Shown in pieces: positions 41,915 to 51,664 of a stretch of DNA of 64,000 nucleotides. This DNA comes from Streptomyces zingiberis (GTDB lineage Bacteria; Actinomycetota; Actinomycetes; Streptomycetales; Streptomycetaceae). A model generated the notes under the pieces. It was not told the DNA's origin and did no database searches. It saw nothing but the letters and a program-made list of their open reading frames with translations. How positions within the stretch are numbered: the first letter of the stretch is position 1; the number at the start of each line of letters is the position of its first letter. The translations under genes were made by a program, and so were the position numbers. Where the stretch lies: contig NZ_JAATEN010000018.1 of the NCBI RefSeq assembly GCF_012034935.1, forward strand, positions 80,751 through 144,750, in the 5' to 3' direction.

Positions 41915-42748
41915 TCAGGTGAAGTCGGCCTCGGCCGGGTTTGCGCCCAGCCGCTTCCCGGAGTCCAGCGCGGCGATCGCCGCCATGTCCTCGCCGTCCA
42001 GCTCGAAGCCGAAGACGTCGAAGTTCTCCTTGATCCGGGACGGGGTGACCGACTTGGGGATCACCACGTTGCCGAGCTGGAGGTGCCAGCGGAGGACGAC
42101 CTGCGCGGGCGTGCGCCCCAGCCGCTCCGCGATACGGCCGATGGCCGGTTCGTCGAGCAGCCCCTTGCCCGAGCCGAGCGGCGACCACGCCTCGGTGGCG
42201 ATGTCGTGCTCCGCGTGGAAGGCCCGGGAGTCGCCCTGCTGGAGCCAGGGGTGCAGCTCGATCTGGTTGACGGCGGGGACGACCTCCGTCTCGTCGAGCA
42301 GCCGCACGAGGTGCTCGGGCAGGAAGTTGGAGACGCCGATGGCGCGGGCCCGGCCGTCCTTCCGGATCTGCTCCAGGGCGCGGAAGGTGTCGACGTAGCG
42401 GTCGCGCTTGGGCATCGGCCAGTGGATGAGGTAGAGGTCCACCTGGTCCAGGCCGAGCTTCTCCAGCGAGGTGTCCAGGGCGCGGAGGGTCGTGTCGTAG
42501 CCCTGGTCGCTGTTCCACACCTTCGTGGTGACGAAGACCTCCTCGCGGGGGAGGCCGGAACGGGCGATGCCCGCCCCGGTGCCGGCCTCGTTGCCGTAGA
42601 TCGCGGCGGTGTCGATGGACCGGTAGCCGGTTTCGAGCGCGGCGGTCACCGCGTCCGTGGCCTCGTCGTCCGGTACCTGCCAGACGCCGAAGCCGAGCTG
42701 CGGCATGCGGACGCCGTTGTTGAGCGTGATGTCGGGAACGTGGCTCAC
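41915..42748 (-). CDS. Aldo/keto reductase
   Basis: A 277-residue (beta/alpha)8 NADPH-dependent reductase of the AKR5-like group. ITLNNGVRMPQLGFGVWQVP starts it. The catalytic tetrad is D (GYRSIDTAAIYGNE), Y in the same motif, K (VFVTTKVWNSD) and H (DLYLIHWPMP). IGVSNF and VVPAVNQIELHPWLQQ follow, with VVIPKSVTPSRIKENFDVFG as the cofactor site. GTG 42748 has AAAGGA about 11 bases upstream. Members reduce 2,5-diketo-gluconate or diverse aldehydes. Possible co-regulation with the SoxR-linked exporter is not shown by the sequence. Confidence 0.93.
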   Translation of the reverse strand: MSHVPDITLNNGVRMPQLGFGVWQVPDDEATDAVTAALETGYRSIDTAAIYGNEAGTGAGIARSGLPREEVFVTTKVWNSDQGYDTTLRALDTSLEKLGLDQVDLYLIHWPMPKRDRYVDTFRALEQIRKDGRARAIGVSNFLPEHLVRLLDETEVVPAVNQIELHPWLQQGDSRAFHAEHDIATEAWSPLGSGKGLLDEPAIGRIAERLGRTPAQVVLRWHLQLGNVVIPKSVTPSRIKENFDVFGFELDGEDMAAIAALDSGKRLGANPAEADFT

Positions 42749-42986
42749 GAGCGGTCGATTCCTTTGCGTCGTGTGGTCGTACGTGTCGTGTGTGGCGTGT
42801 GCCGTGGGGACTCCTCGATTCTGCCCCGTTCCGGGTGATTGATGACCACCGGTTCCGCACTCCGGGAAACGTATTCCGCGTGGAGCGTCACCGGACGAGG
42901 AGCCGGCGGGCCGGGCCCCACCGCCGGGGCACCACCGCCGGCGCCGCGCCGCCACCCGGGGGCGGCGGCGCCGGGGCGCGGGTGGC

Positions 42987-44810
42987 TCAGGTGCGGTACA
43001 GGGCCTCGATCTCGCGGGCGTACCGCTCCGCGATGGCCTTGCGCCTCAGCTTCAGCGAGGGCGTGAGCAGCCCCCGCTCCTCGGTGAACTGCCCGGCCAG
43101 GATGCGGAAGGTGCGGATCGACTCGGCCTGCGACACCATGGTGTTGGCCGCCACCACGGCGCGGCGGATCTCCGTCTCCAGCTCCTTGTCCCGCACCAGC
43201 TCCGCCGGTTTCATCTTCGGCTTGCCGCGCACCGTCAGCCAGTGGTCGACGGCCTCCTGGTCGAGGGTGACCAGCGCCGCGACGTACGGCCGGTCGTTGC
43301 CGACGGCGAGACACTGGGCGACCAGCGGATGCAGCCGGACCCGTTCCTCCAGGGGCCCCGGCGAGACGGTCTTGCCGCTCGCCGTCACCAGGATCTCCTT
43401 CTTCCGCCCGGTGATGGTGAGATAGCCGTCCTCGTCCAGCGAGCCGAGGTCGCCGGTGGCCAGCCAGCCGTCCCGGAGCACCGCGTGGGTCGCCTTGGGC
43501 TCGTTGAGGTAGCCGCTGAAGACGTTGGGCCCGCTGACCCATATCTCGCCGTCGCCGGCGACGCGTACGGAGGTGCCGGGGACGGGCTGGCCCACGGTGC
43601 CGTGGCGGAGGCGCTCCGGCGGGTTGGCGGTCGCCGCCCCGGTGGTCTCCGTCAGCCCGTAACCCTCGATGACGGTGATGCCGGCGCCCGCGTAGAACAG
43701 GCCCAGCCGCCGCTCCATCGCCGAGCCGCCCGACATGGCGTGGCGGATCCGCCCGCCCATGGCGGCCCGCAGCTTGCCGTAGACGAGCTTGTCGAAGACC
43801 TGGTGCTGCATCCGCAGGGCGGGGCCGGGCCCCGGGCCGGTGCCGAAGGCCCGGTTCTCCACGGCCTCCGCGTAGCGCACGGCGACCTCCACCGCCTTGT
43901 CGAAGGGGCGCAGCTTCCCCTCGGTCTCGGCCTTGCGCCGTGAGCCGCTGAAGATCTTCTCGAAGATGTGCGGGACGGCCAGGATGAACGTCGGCCGGAA
44001 CTCCGCGAAATCCGGCATCAGGGCCTTCGCGGAGAGTTCGGGCTGGTGGCCCATCTTCACGCCGTGCACGATGCCCGCCACCTCCACCATGCGGCCGAAG
44101 ACGTGCGAGATCGGCAGGAAGAGCAGGGTGGAGGGCTCCTCGCCGTCCCGGGTGCGGAAGACGGCCTGCCACCGCTCCACGAGGGTGCCGCTCTCGAAGA
44201 GGAAGTTGGCGTGGGTGAGGACGCAGCCCTTGGGCCGGCCGGTGGTGCCGGAGGTGTAGATCACCGTGGCGGGGGAGTCCGGGGTGACGGCCCGCCGGTG
44301 GCGGTGGACCACGTCGTCGTCGATGTGCGCCCCGGCCGCGGTCAGCTCGTCCACCGCGCCGGCGTCGAGCTGCCACAGCCGGTTCATCCGCGGCAGCCGG
44401 TCGATCACCGAGCCGACCGTCATGGAGTGGTCCTCGTGCTCGACCACGCAGGCCACGATGTCCGCGTCGTGCAGGATCCACAGGACCTGCTCGGCGGAGG
44501 AGGTCGGGTAGACGGGGACGGGCAGGGCGCCGATGCTCCACAGGGCGAAGTCGAAGAGCGTCCACTCGTAGCGGGTGCGGCTCATGACGGCGACGTGGTC
44601 GCCGAAGCGCACACCCCCGGCGATGAGCCCCTTGGCGAGCGCCATCACCTCGTCGCGGAACTCCCCGGCGGTGACATCACGCCAGACCCCGTCCGTCTTG
44701 CGGCCCAGCACGACCTTGTGGGGGTCCTGGACCGCGCGGTCGAAGACGGCGTCCGCCAGCCCCCCGGCCTGGGGCGGGGGCACCACGGCGGGGGTGGACA
44801 TCTCACGCAC
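42987..44810 (-). CDS. Long-chain fatty-acid--CoA ligase (FadD/AMP-binding)
   Basis: A 607-residue adenylate-forming enzyme. GTG 44810 has GAGGAG 7 bases upstream; ATG 44801 is an in-frame alternative. AMP-binding core VIYTSGTTGRPKGCVLTH, then LLFLPISHVFGRMVEVAGIV, GGSAMERRLGLFYAGAGITV, EGYGLTETTGAATAN, the hinge GWLATGDLGSLDEDGYLTIT, and GRKKEILVTASGKTVSPGPL. It activates long-chain fatty acids for degradation or for lipid and polyketide use. It appears monocistronic. Confidence 0.94.
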   Translation of the reverse strand: MREMSTPAVVPPPQAGGLADAVFDRAVQDPHKVVLGRKTDGVWRDVTAGEFRDEVMALAKGLIAGGVRFGDHVAVMSRTRYEWTLFDFALWSIGALPVPVYPTSSAEQVLWILHDADIVACVVEHEDHSMTVGSVIDRLPRMNRLWQLDAGAVDELTAAGAHIDDDVVHRHRRAVTPDSPATVIYTSGTTGRPKGCVLTHANFLFESGTLVERWQAVFRTRDGEEPSTLLFLPISHVFGRMVEVAGIVHGVKMGHQPELSAKALMPDFAEFRPTFILAVPHIFEKIFSGSRRKAETEGKLRPFDKAVEVAVRYAEAVENRAFGTGPGPGPALRMQHQVFDKLVYGKLRAAMGGRIRHAMSGGSAMERRLGLFYAGAGITVIEGYGLTETTGAATANPPERLRHGTVGQPVPGTSVRVAGDGEIWVSGPNVFSGYLNEPKATHAVLRDGWLATGDLGSLDEDGYLTITGRKKEILVTASGKTVSPGPLEERVRLHPLVAQCLAVGNDRPYVAALVTLDQEAVDHWLTVRGKPKMKPAELVRDKELETEIRRAVVAANTMVSQAESIRTFRILAGQFTEERGLLTPSLKLRRKAIAERYAREIEALYRT

Positions 44811-45159
44811 CGCATCGCTCCTCGCATCTCACCGAGCGGTGACCGTACCCGAAAGTTCCCGGCCGGTGTGAGGGCCCTGTGCACGCGTGGGGTGCGGTAA
44901 ATGTGCAGGTCGGGTGGGGGAGGGAGGGAGTCGTGGGGTTCCGTTGGCCAAATCCTGACCCCGCAGCCGGAATTCCCGCCCGTTTTCTGCACGCGATACC
45001 CGCCCGGTGGGCACCGGAGCTCCACACGGGCCCGCGCTCGCTCCGGGGGAGCGTACGGGCGCGGGCGCCGCTCGCCCGGCGCGGGCCCCGTGGGACGGTG
45101 CGAGTCGGCGCAGGACGGCACGAGGCGGGCGCGCGGGACTCCCGGTGCACGGAGGGCGG
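44811..45159. other. Intergenic region; promoter of the acyl-CoA ligase gene
   Basis: This is 349 bases between two minus-strand genes. The stretch nearest the ligase gene (reverse complement ggaactttcgggtacggtc, near 44845-44863) and the AT-richer ttccgttggccaaatcctga near 44939 are the best candidates for promoter sequence. I cannot assign boxes, and I see no gene. Confidence 0.4.
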
Positions 45160-45993
45160 TTACCGGCCGGTGTCCACGCGTTCGGCACCGGCGTAGACGT
45201 TCATCGAGTCGCCCCGCAGGAAGCCGACGAGCGTCAGTCCGGACTCCGCCGCGAGGTCCACGGCGAGGGAGGACGGCGCGGAGACGGCGGCCAGCACCGG
45301 AATGCCGGCCATCACCGCCTTCTGCGCCAGCTCGAACGAGGCCCGCCCCGACACCAGCAGCACGCTCCGCGACAGCGGCAGCCGCCCGTCCCGCAGCGCC
45401 CGGCCCACCAGCTTGTCCACGGCGTTGTGCCTCCCCACGTCCTCCCGCAGGTCCAGCAGCTCGCCCTCGGGGGAGAACAGCCCGGCCGCGTGCAGCCCGC
45501 CCGTCCGGTCGAACACCCGCTGCGCCTCCCGCAGCCGGTCGGGCAGCCCGGCCAGCAGCGCGGGAGTGAGTCGCACCGGCGGCTCGTCGGCCACCGGCCA
45601 GCGGGCGGTGGTCCGGACCGCGTCCAGGCTGGCCTTGCCGCAGAGGCCGCAGGAGGAGGTGGTGTAGACGTTGCGCTCCAGCGTGACGTCGGGCACCACC
45701 ACGCCCGGCGCGAGACGGACGTCGACGACGTTGTACGTGTTCGCGCCGTCCGCGGTGGCCCCCGCGCAGTAGACGATGTTGGCCAGCTCCTCCGCCCGGC
45801 CCAGCACGCCCTCGCTGACCAGGAAACCCGCGGCGAGCGCGAAGTCGTCCCCGGGGGTGCGCATCGTCACCGCGAGCGGTTTGCCGTTCAGCCGGATCTC
45901 CAGCGGCTCCTCCGCCACGAGGGTGTCCGGCCGCGCGCTCACCACGCCGCCCCGGATGCGCGTGACGCGCCGCCGCTCGGTGACCCGGCCCAT
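45160..45993 (-). CDS. fdhD: Formate dehydrogenase accessory sulfurtransferase FdhD
   Basis: A 277-residue protein. ATG 45993 has GGGAGGA 5-6 bases upstream. TLVAEEPLEIRLNGKPLAVT and TMRTPGDDFALAAGFLVSEG are at the N-terminus. The persulfide-carrying CxxC is SSCGLCGK (Cys115, Cys118), and LREDVGRHNAVDKLVGRAL follows with SGRASFELAQKAVMAGIPVL. FdhD passes sulfur from IscS to the molybdenum bis-MGD cofactor of formate dehydrogenase. No formate dehydrogenase gene is in the window. Confidence 0.95.
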   Translation of the reverse strand: MGRVTERRRVTRIRGGVVSARPDTLVAEEPLEIRLNGKPLAVTMRTPGDDFALAAGFLVSEGVLGRAEELANIVYCAGATADGANTYNVVDVRLAPGVVVPDVTLERNVYTTSSCGLCGKASLDAVRTTARWPVADEPPVRLTPALLAGLPDRLREAQRVFDRTGGLHAAGLFSPEGELLDLREDVGRHNAVDKLVGRALRDGRLPLSRSVLLVSGRASFELAQKAVMAGIPVLAAVSAPSSLAVDLAAESGLTLVGFLRGDSMNVYAGAERVDTGR

Positions 45994-46097
45994 GTGATCC
46001 TCCCGCCCGCCGACGACCTCGCCTGCCACCGTATGCCCCGGACCGGCGGAGTGGCGCATCCGGGGGGCCGGGACCCGCGCCTGACCCGGCCCGGCCC

Positions 46098-49000
46098 TCA
46101 CACCGGGACCCGGGCGGGACCCGCCGGGCCGCCCTCGCCGTCCCCGGCCGGCAGCCCCTGCTCCGCCCAGATGATCTTGCCCTCCGTCGTGTAGCGGGTC
46201 CCCCAGCGCCGGGCGAGCTGCGCGACGATCAGCAGGCCCCGTCCGCCCTCGTCCGTGGTGCGGGCGTGGCGCAGGCGGGGCGAGGTGGAGCTGGCGTCGT
46301 AGACCTCGCAGACCAGAGTCCGCTCCCGGAGCAGCCGCAGGGTGATCGGGCCCGTCGCGTGACGGATGGCGTTGGTGACCAGCTCGCTGATGATCAGCTC
46401 GGTGGGGAACAGCAGCACGTCCAGGCCCCAGGCCGAGAGCTGACCGGCGGCGAAGGTGCGCGCGTCCGCGACGACCGCCGGGTCGGCGGGCAGCTGCCGG
46501 GAGGCGACCTGCGTGGAGTCCAGGACGCGCGTCCGGGCGAGCAGCAGGGCCGCGTCGTCCGGGGGCGGGCCGGTGAGCAGGGCCGCGACCGCCCCGTCGC
46601 CGGTGCTCCGGAGCGGGCGGGCCGGGTCGTCGAGGGCCGCCGCCAGCCGGGAGAGCCCGACGTCGATGTCCCGGCTCGCGGCCTGCACCAGCCCGTTGGT
46701 GTAGAGCGCGATGAGGCTGCCCTCCGCCAGGCCGACCTCCGCGCACTCGAACGGGAGGGCGCCCAGCCCCAGGGGCGGCCCGGCGGGCAGGTCCACGAAC
46801 TCGACGCGGCCACCGGGGTGGACGACCACCGGCGGGACGTGGCCCGCGCGGGCCATCGTGCACCGCCCGGCGACCGGGTCGTACACCGCGTAGAGGCAGG
46901 TGGCGCCGAGGAAGGTGGCGGCCACCCGGTCCTCGCCGGCCGGCGGGCCCCCCGGGCCCTGCGGTTCCGTCAGGCCGATGACGAGATCGTCCAGGTGGGC
47001 GAGGAGCTCGTCGGGCGGGAAGTCCAGGTTGGCGAGCGTGCGCAGCGCGGTCCGGAGCCGCCCCATGGTGGTCGCGGCGTCGATGCCGTAGCCGACGACG
47101 TCCCCGACGGTCAGCGCGACCCGCGCCCCGGAGAGGGGGATGACGTCGAACCAGTCGCCGCCCACCCCGCTCGGCGCGTCGGCCGGGAAGTACCAGGAGG
47201 CGACCTCCAGGGCGGAGCCGCCGTCCAGGTCGTGCGGCAGCAGGGACCGCTGCATGGTGCGGGCCGCGGCGCGCTCGCGGGTGTAGCGGCGGGCGTTGTC
47301 GACACTCACCGCCGCGCGCGAGACCAGCTCCTCGGCGAGGCGCACGTCGTCCTCCTCGAAGGGGCCGAGCCGCCCGGAGCGGACGAGGACGACCGCGCCG
47401 AGGGTCGCACCCCGGGCCCGCATCGGCACCACCGCCACCGCGTCCACCCCGGTCTCCGCGGCGAAGGCCGCGAGCACCGGGTCCTCCCGCAGCCAGGCCC
47501 GGACGGCGGCACCGTCGCCGGGCTCCACCACGGTCCTGCCCTCCAGCAGGCAGCGGGCCAGTGGCGAACCGGGAGGGGCGCGGAGCGGCTCGCCGGCCGA
47601 ATCCTGCGCGGAGGCATCTCCGGCCGCCGTCCCGCCGGCCTCGCCGCCTGCCTCCCGGCCCGCCGATCCTGCCGCCTCCCCGCCCGCGGCCCCCGCCGGC
47701 TCCCTCTGCCCTTCCCCGCCGGGGCCCGGGGCGTGCCCGGCCCGGCGCAGCTCGGGCAGGCGGCCGAGTGGCCCGGACGCGGGCTCCTCACCCCGCAGCA
47801 CCGGTTCCAGCAGGGCGACGGTGGTGAGGTCGGCGAGTTCGGGCACGGTGCCGGCGGCCAGTTCACGGGCGGTCAGCCGCATGTCCAGGGTGCCGCTGAT
47901 CCGGTCGCCGACGGCGTTCAGCAGGGCCAGGCGCCGGCGCGCCCGGTGGCGGTCGGTGATGTCGGTGACCAGATACCAGATCCCGACGCGCTGCCCGTGC
48001 CGGTCCTCCATGCCGAAGGAGGAGATGGAGTACGCCCGTTCCCGCTGCGGGTCCGCGAAGCCGGGCCCGCAGAACTCGAAGTCCAGGGACGGCCTCCCGG
48101 TCGCCAGCACGCCCCGCATGCGCTCCTCCAGCGCGGCCGCCTCCGCGTCCGGCAGGACCTCCGTCACCCGCCGGCCCAGCCGCCGCCCCAGCGGGGACAT
48201 GCGCTCCAGCACGCGGTTCACCCAGACGTACCGCAGGTCGGTGTCGAGCACCGCCATGCCGACCGGCGCCTGCCCGAGGGCCGGCTCCAGCATGAGCTGG
48301 GTCACCCCGCCGCCCGGCATCCGCCAGAAGGCGCGCTGCGGCGGCCGGCCGGCCCACCGCCCGAACAGGAGTGCGGCGACGGTGGCGGCCAGGAAGCCGG
48401 GCACCAGTTCGTAGAGATCGGACTCCAGCGGCCCGAGCAGCGGGTTGATCCGGCCCCAGAGGAGGACGGTGCACGCGCCCGTCACGATGCCGGCCAGGGC
48501 CCCCGCCCAGCTCATGCGCGGCCAGTACAGCGAGAGGAGGACCACGGGGCCGAAGGCGGCGCCGAAGCCGGCCCAGGCGTGGGCGATGAGGCTGATCACC
48601 ACACCGTCCCGCAGCGCCAGCACGCAGGCGACGAGCGTCACCAGCACCACGGTGGCGCGGCCGACCCGGACGAGCAGCCGGTCCCGGGCCCGCCGGTGGA
48701 GGAAGGCGTGGAAGAAGTCCTCGGTGAGGGCCACCGAGGAGACCAGCAGCTGGCTGTCCGCGGTCGAGGTGATCGCGGCGAGCACGGCGATCAGCATGAC
48801 GCCCGCCACCCAGGGGCTGAGCAAGGCGTCGGTGACGGCGATGTAGACGACCTCGGGGTTGCGCAGGGGCCGGTCCAGTACGGCGATACCCGCCAGCCCG
48901 ACGAGGGTCGCGCCCCCGAGCACCACCACCACCCAGGCCGTGCCGATGCGCCGGGCCGCCGGTACCGCGCGGATGCTGTGGATCCCCATGAAGCGGGCGA

Positions 49001-49805
49001 GGATGTGGGGCTGGCCGAAGTAGCCCAGGCCCCAGGCGAGCATGGACGCGATCGCGATGCCCCCGAGCGCCCCGCCGGACGACCAGTCGCCGCCGGAGTA
49101 GTCGGTGTGAGCCCCCAGTTGCAGGAGCGAGGTGGCCTTGTCGTCGAGGCGCGACCGCAGCTCCCCGAAGCCGCCCAGCGCCGTGAGGGCGGTGGCCGCC
49201 ACCACGACCAGGGCGACGAGCATCAGGGTGGCCTGCGCCACGTGGGTGGTGCTCACGGCCAGGAAGCCGCCGAGACAGGAGTGGGCCACGATGACCAGGG
49301 CGGTGAGGAGCACCCCCACGGCGTAACCCGAGTCGAAGGCGTGCTCGAAGAGAATGCCGCCGGCGACCAGCCCCGCGGCCACGTAGAGCGTGAAGAAGAC
49401 GACGGTGACGGCGGCGGTGACGATCCGGATGGTCCGGGTCCGGTCCTCGAACCGCTCCTCCAGGTAGGCCGACAGGCTGACGGCGTTGTCGGCCCGCTCG
49501 GTGTAGGTACGCAGCCGGGGGGCGACGAACAGCCAGTTGAGATAGGTGCCGACCGCCCCGCCGACGGCGATCCAGGCGCCGTCCAGCCCGCCGGCGTACA
49601 CCGCGCCGGGCAGGGCCAGGAACAGCCAGCCGGACATGTCACTGGCCCCGGCGGAGAGCGCGGCGACCGGCGCGCGGAGCCTGCGGCCCCCGAGGGCGAA
49701 GTCGGTGAAGGTGCGGGTGTGCCGGTACGCCCAGACGCCCACGCCGACCACGGCGGCCAGGTAGACCACGAACACGGTCAGCGTCGGTGCGCTCAGAGCG
49801 AACAC
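46098..49805 (-). CDS. PutP-like Na+:solute symporter fused to PAS, GAF, SpoIIE phosphatase and HATPase
   Basis: One uninterrupted 1,235-residue frame. Residues 1-490 are a sodium:solute symporter closest to PutP: SAGASDMSGWLFLALPGAVY with the sodium-site region at 51-60, and TSTADSQLLVSSVALTEDFF at 346-365. Residues about 500-620 form a PAS domain (APVGMAVLDTDLRYVWVN). Residues about 625-850 are a GAF domain split by an Ala/Gly/Glu linker (690-745). Residues about 850-1090 are a SpoIIE/PP2C phosphatase (MQRSLLPHDLDGG, GGDWFDVI, GDVVGYGIDAATTMG with Y where His is usual, AGHVPPVVV, PDDAALLLAR). Residues about 1100-1220 are an anti-sigma HATPase (ELIISELVTNAIRHA, EGGRGLLIVAQ). It is presumably a membrane sensor linking a solute to partner-switching stress control. 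Confidence 0.93.
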   Translation of the reverse strand: MFALSAPTLTVFVVYLAAVVGVGVWAYRHTRTFTDFALGGRRLRAPVAALSAGASDMSGWLFLALPGAVYAGGLDGAWIAVGGAVGTYLNWLFVAPRLRTYTERADNAVSLSAYLEERFEDRTRTIRIVTAAVTVVFFTLYVAAGLVAGGILFEHAFDSGYAVGVLLTALVIVAHSCLGGFLAVSTTHVAQATLMLVALVVVAATALTALGGFGELRSRLDDKATSLLQLGAHTDYSGGDWSSGGALGGIAIASMLAWGLGYFGQPHILARFMGIHSIRAVPAARRIGTAWVVVVLGGATLVGLAGIAVLDRPLRNPEVVYIAVTDALLSPWVAGVMLIAVLAAITSTADSQLLVSSVALTEDFFHAFLHRRARDRLLVRVGRATVVLVTLVACVLALRDGVVISLIAHAWAGFGAAFGPVVLLSLYWPRMSWAGALAGIVTGACTVLLWGRINPLLGPLESDLYELVPGFLAATVAALLFGRWAGRPPQRAFWRMPGGGVTQLMLEPALGQAPVGMAVLDTDLRYVWVNRVLERMSPLGRRLGRRVTEVLPDAEAAALEERMRGVLATGRPSLDFEFCGPGFADPQRERAYSISSFGMEDRHGQRVGIWYLVTDITDRHRARRRLALLNAVGDRISGTLDMRLTARELAAGTVPELADLTTVALLEPVLRGEEPASGPLGRLPELRRAGHAPGPGGEGQREPAGAAGGEAAGSAGREAGGEAGGTAAGDASAQDSAGEPLRAPPGSPLARCLLEGRTVVEPGDGAAVRAWLREDPVLAAFAAETGVDAVAVVPMRARGATLGAVVLVRSGRLGPFEEDDVRLAEELVSRAAVSVDNARRYTRERAAARTMQRSLLPHDLDGGSALEVASWYFPADAPSGVGGDWFDVIPLSGARVALTVGDVVGYGIDAATTMGRLRTALRTLANLDFPPDELLAHLDDLVIGLTEPQGPGGPPAGEDRVAATFLGATCLYAVYDPVAGRCTMARAGHVPPVVVHPGGRVEFVDLPAGPPLGLGALPFECAEVGLAEGSLIALYTNGLVQAASRDIDVGLSRLAAALDDPARPLRSTGDGAVAALLTGPPPDDAALLLARTRVLDSTQVASRQLPADPAVVADARTFAAGQLSAWGLDVLLFPTELIISELVTNAIRHATGPITLRLLRERTLVCEVYDASSTSPRLRHARTTDEGGRGLLIVAQLARRWGTRYTTEGKIIWAEQGLPAGDGEGGPAGPARVPV

Positions 49806-50334
49806 GTCCTCACCAGTGAGGCCGGGGTGGACTCGTCAGGCGTCCCCGCCGGCGGCGCCGTGGCCCGCGGGCACCCCGGGGCTGGGGAGAGATTTATCCT
49901 ATGTGCTCGGCAATCATGCCTTCTCTCCCTCCGGCGGGCATCCGGAGCGGGGGAGGGAAGGGGCCGTCCGGCCGGGGTGCCGCCCCCCGGCCGGCCGCCG
50001 CCGGTTCTGCTGCCGGACACCGGATGCCCGGCCGCGGGCGGGGGCTCCGTCGGCGTCGGGGCGCAAGGGCTCCGGCGGCGCCGCGGCGCAGGGAGTGTGA
50101 GGGGTGGGTGCCGGGTGGGCGATCCTTTGTCTTCAGTCAGGAGAAAGTTACCGATGATTCCTGCCGAACTTCTTCCCACCCCCAACATCCACTGCTAACT
50201 TCCCCGTTAAAGCCCGGTGCGCCGAAGACGACCGCCGGGTGGCGAGACCGGCGACCGGCGAGGACGAGGGGACTTCCCTTCCCCGACTCCTCCTGTGTCT
50301 TCCCGTGCCACGGGCGAGGGGAGGTGGGAGTGGC
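49806..50334. other. Divergent promoter region of symporter and ROK genes
   Basis: This is 529 bases between divergent genes. Two AT-richer islands stand out: about 49889-49930 (gagatttatcctatgtgctc) and about 50135-50215 (aggagaaagttaccgatgat and ctaacttccccgttaaag). These are the likely promoter and operator areas, the second for the ROK gene. A short frame beginning ATG 50154 after aggagaaagtt is only 14 codons. Confidence 0.5.
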
Positions 50335-51528
50335 GTGAGGCGTATGACGGCACGACCCGCGAACGCGCACCAGGCACGGCTGCTCCGGCTCCTGCGCGAC
50401 GGCGGCCCCAACTCCCGGGCCCAGCTCGGCGACCAGGTGGAGCTCAGCCGCTCCAAGCTCGCCGTCGAGGTGGACCGGCTGCTGGAGACCCGGCTGATCG
50501 TGGCCGACGGGCTCGCCGCCTCGCGCGGCGGCCGCCGCTCGCACAACATCCGGCTGGCGCCCACCCTCCGCTTCCTCGGCGTGGACATCGGCGCCACCTC
50601 CGTGGACGTCGCCGTCACCAACGCCGAGCTGGAGATCCTCGGCCACCTCAACCAGCCGCTGGACGTCCGCGACGGGCCGGTCACCGTGTTCGACCAGGTC
50701 CTCGCGATGACCGGCAAGCTGCGCGCCACCGGAGTGGCGCCGGACGGGTTCGACGGCGCCGGCGTCGGAGTGCCCGGCCCGGTCCGCTTCCCCGAGGGCG
50801 TCCCCGTCGCGCCGCCGATCATGCCCGGCTGGGACGGCTTTCCCGTCCGCGAGGCGCTCAGTCAGGAACTGGGCTGCCCCGTCATGGTGGACAACGACGT
50901 CAACCTCATGGCCATGGGGGAGCAGCACGCCGGGGTGGCCAACTCCGTCCACGACTTCCTCTGCGTCAAGATCGGCACCGGCATCGGCTGCGGCATCGTC
51001 GCCGGTGGCGAGGTGTACCGGGGCACGACCGGCAGCGCCGGCGACATCGGCCACATCCGGGTCGAACCCGACGGCCGCCCCTGCGCCTGCGGAAACCGGG
51101 GCTGCCTCGAAGCCTATTTCAGCGGCTCCGCGCTCGCCCGCGACGCCGAGGCCGTGGCCGGCGAGGGCCGTTCCGGTGAACTCGCCGCCCGGCTGGCGGC
51201 CGCGGGCCGGCTCACCGGCGCCGACGTGGCCGCCGCGGCCGCCGCCGGGGACCCGGCCAGCCTGGACCTGATCCGTGAGGGCGGCGAGCGGACCGGCCAG
51301 GTCATCGCCGGTCTCGTCTCCTTCTTCAACCCCGGCCTGGTGGTGATCGGCGGCGGGGTGACCGGCCTCGGCCACACCCTGCTCGCCGCCATCCGCACCC
51401 AGGTCTACCGCCAGTCCCTGCCCCTGGCGACCGGGAACCTCCCGATCGTCCTGGGCGAACTCGGCGCCGTCGCCGGAGTGATCGGCGCGGCCCGCCTCAT
51501 CAGCGATCACCTCTTCTCACCCGCCTGA
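50335..51528 (+). CDS. ROK family transcriptional regulator/kinase-like protein
   Basis: A 397-residue protein. GTG 50335 has GGAGGT 9 bases upstream; ATG 50344 is an alternative. An N-terminal winged helix (LLRLLRDGGPNSRAQLGDQV, ELSRSKLAVEVDRLLETRL) is followed by a ROK actin-like domain: LGVDIGATSVDVAVTNAELE, VGVPGPV, and NDVNLMAMGEQH. The zinc motif is IRVEPDGRPCACGNRGCLEA (CxCGxxGCxE). No catalytic kinase role is needed; it is most likely the sugar-responsive repressor of the transporter operon downstream. Confidence 0.92.
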   Translation: MRRMTARPANAHQARLLRLLRDGGPNSRAQLGDQVELSRSKLAVEVDRLLETRLIVADGLAASRGGRRSHNIRLAPTLRFLGVDIGATSVDVAVTNAELEILGHLNQPLDVRDGPVTVFDQVLAMTGKLRATGVAPDGFDGAGVGVPGPVRFPEGVPVAPPIMPGWDGFPVREALSQELGCPVMVDNDVNLMAMGEQHAGVANSVHDFLCVKIGTGIGCGIVAGGEVYRGTTGSAGDIGHIRVEPDGRPCACGNRGCLEAYFSGSALARDAEAVAGEGRSGELAARLAAAGRLTGADVAAAAAAGDPASLDLIREGGERTGQVIAGLVSFFNPGLVVIGGGVTGLGHTLLAAIRTQVYRQSLPLATGNLPIVLGELGAVAGVIGAARLISDHLFSPA

Positions 51529-51539
51529 CCCCACCCCAC

Positions 51540-51664
51540 CGGACTCTGTTCCTTCCACCCGCCCGGACTCTGTTTCTCCCACCCGCCCGGATCCTGTTCT
51601 TTCCCACTCGCCCGGACTCTGTTCTTTCCCGCCCGCCCGGACCCTGTTCTTTTCCCACTCACCC
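51540..51664 (+). repeat. Five 24-26-bp tandem repeats after the ROK gene
   Basis: Five imperfect copies, each starting cgga-cctgtt and ending cccactcgcc or similar, with lengths 24, 24, 25, 25 and 26 because of a growing T/C run. The array begins 12 bases past the ROK stop, in the transcribed 3' region. Confidence 0.88.

Noticed and set aside
46266..50198. Very long plus-strand frame (1,310 codons) opposite the symporter-phosphatase gene
   Set aside because: It is the antisense shadow of a well-supported gene; high GC removes stop codons. It has no ribosome site and is Gly/Arg/Pro/His-rich without a domain.
51540..51664. Tandem array as a possible CRISPR
   Set aside because: Units are direct head-to-tail copies with no unique spacers and no cas genes.
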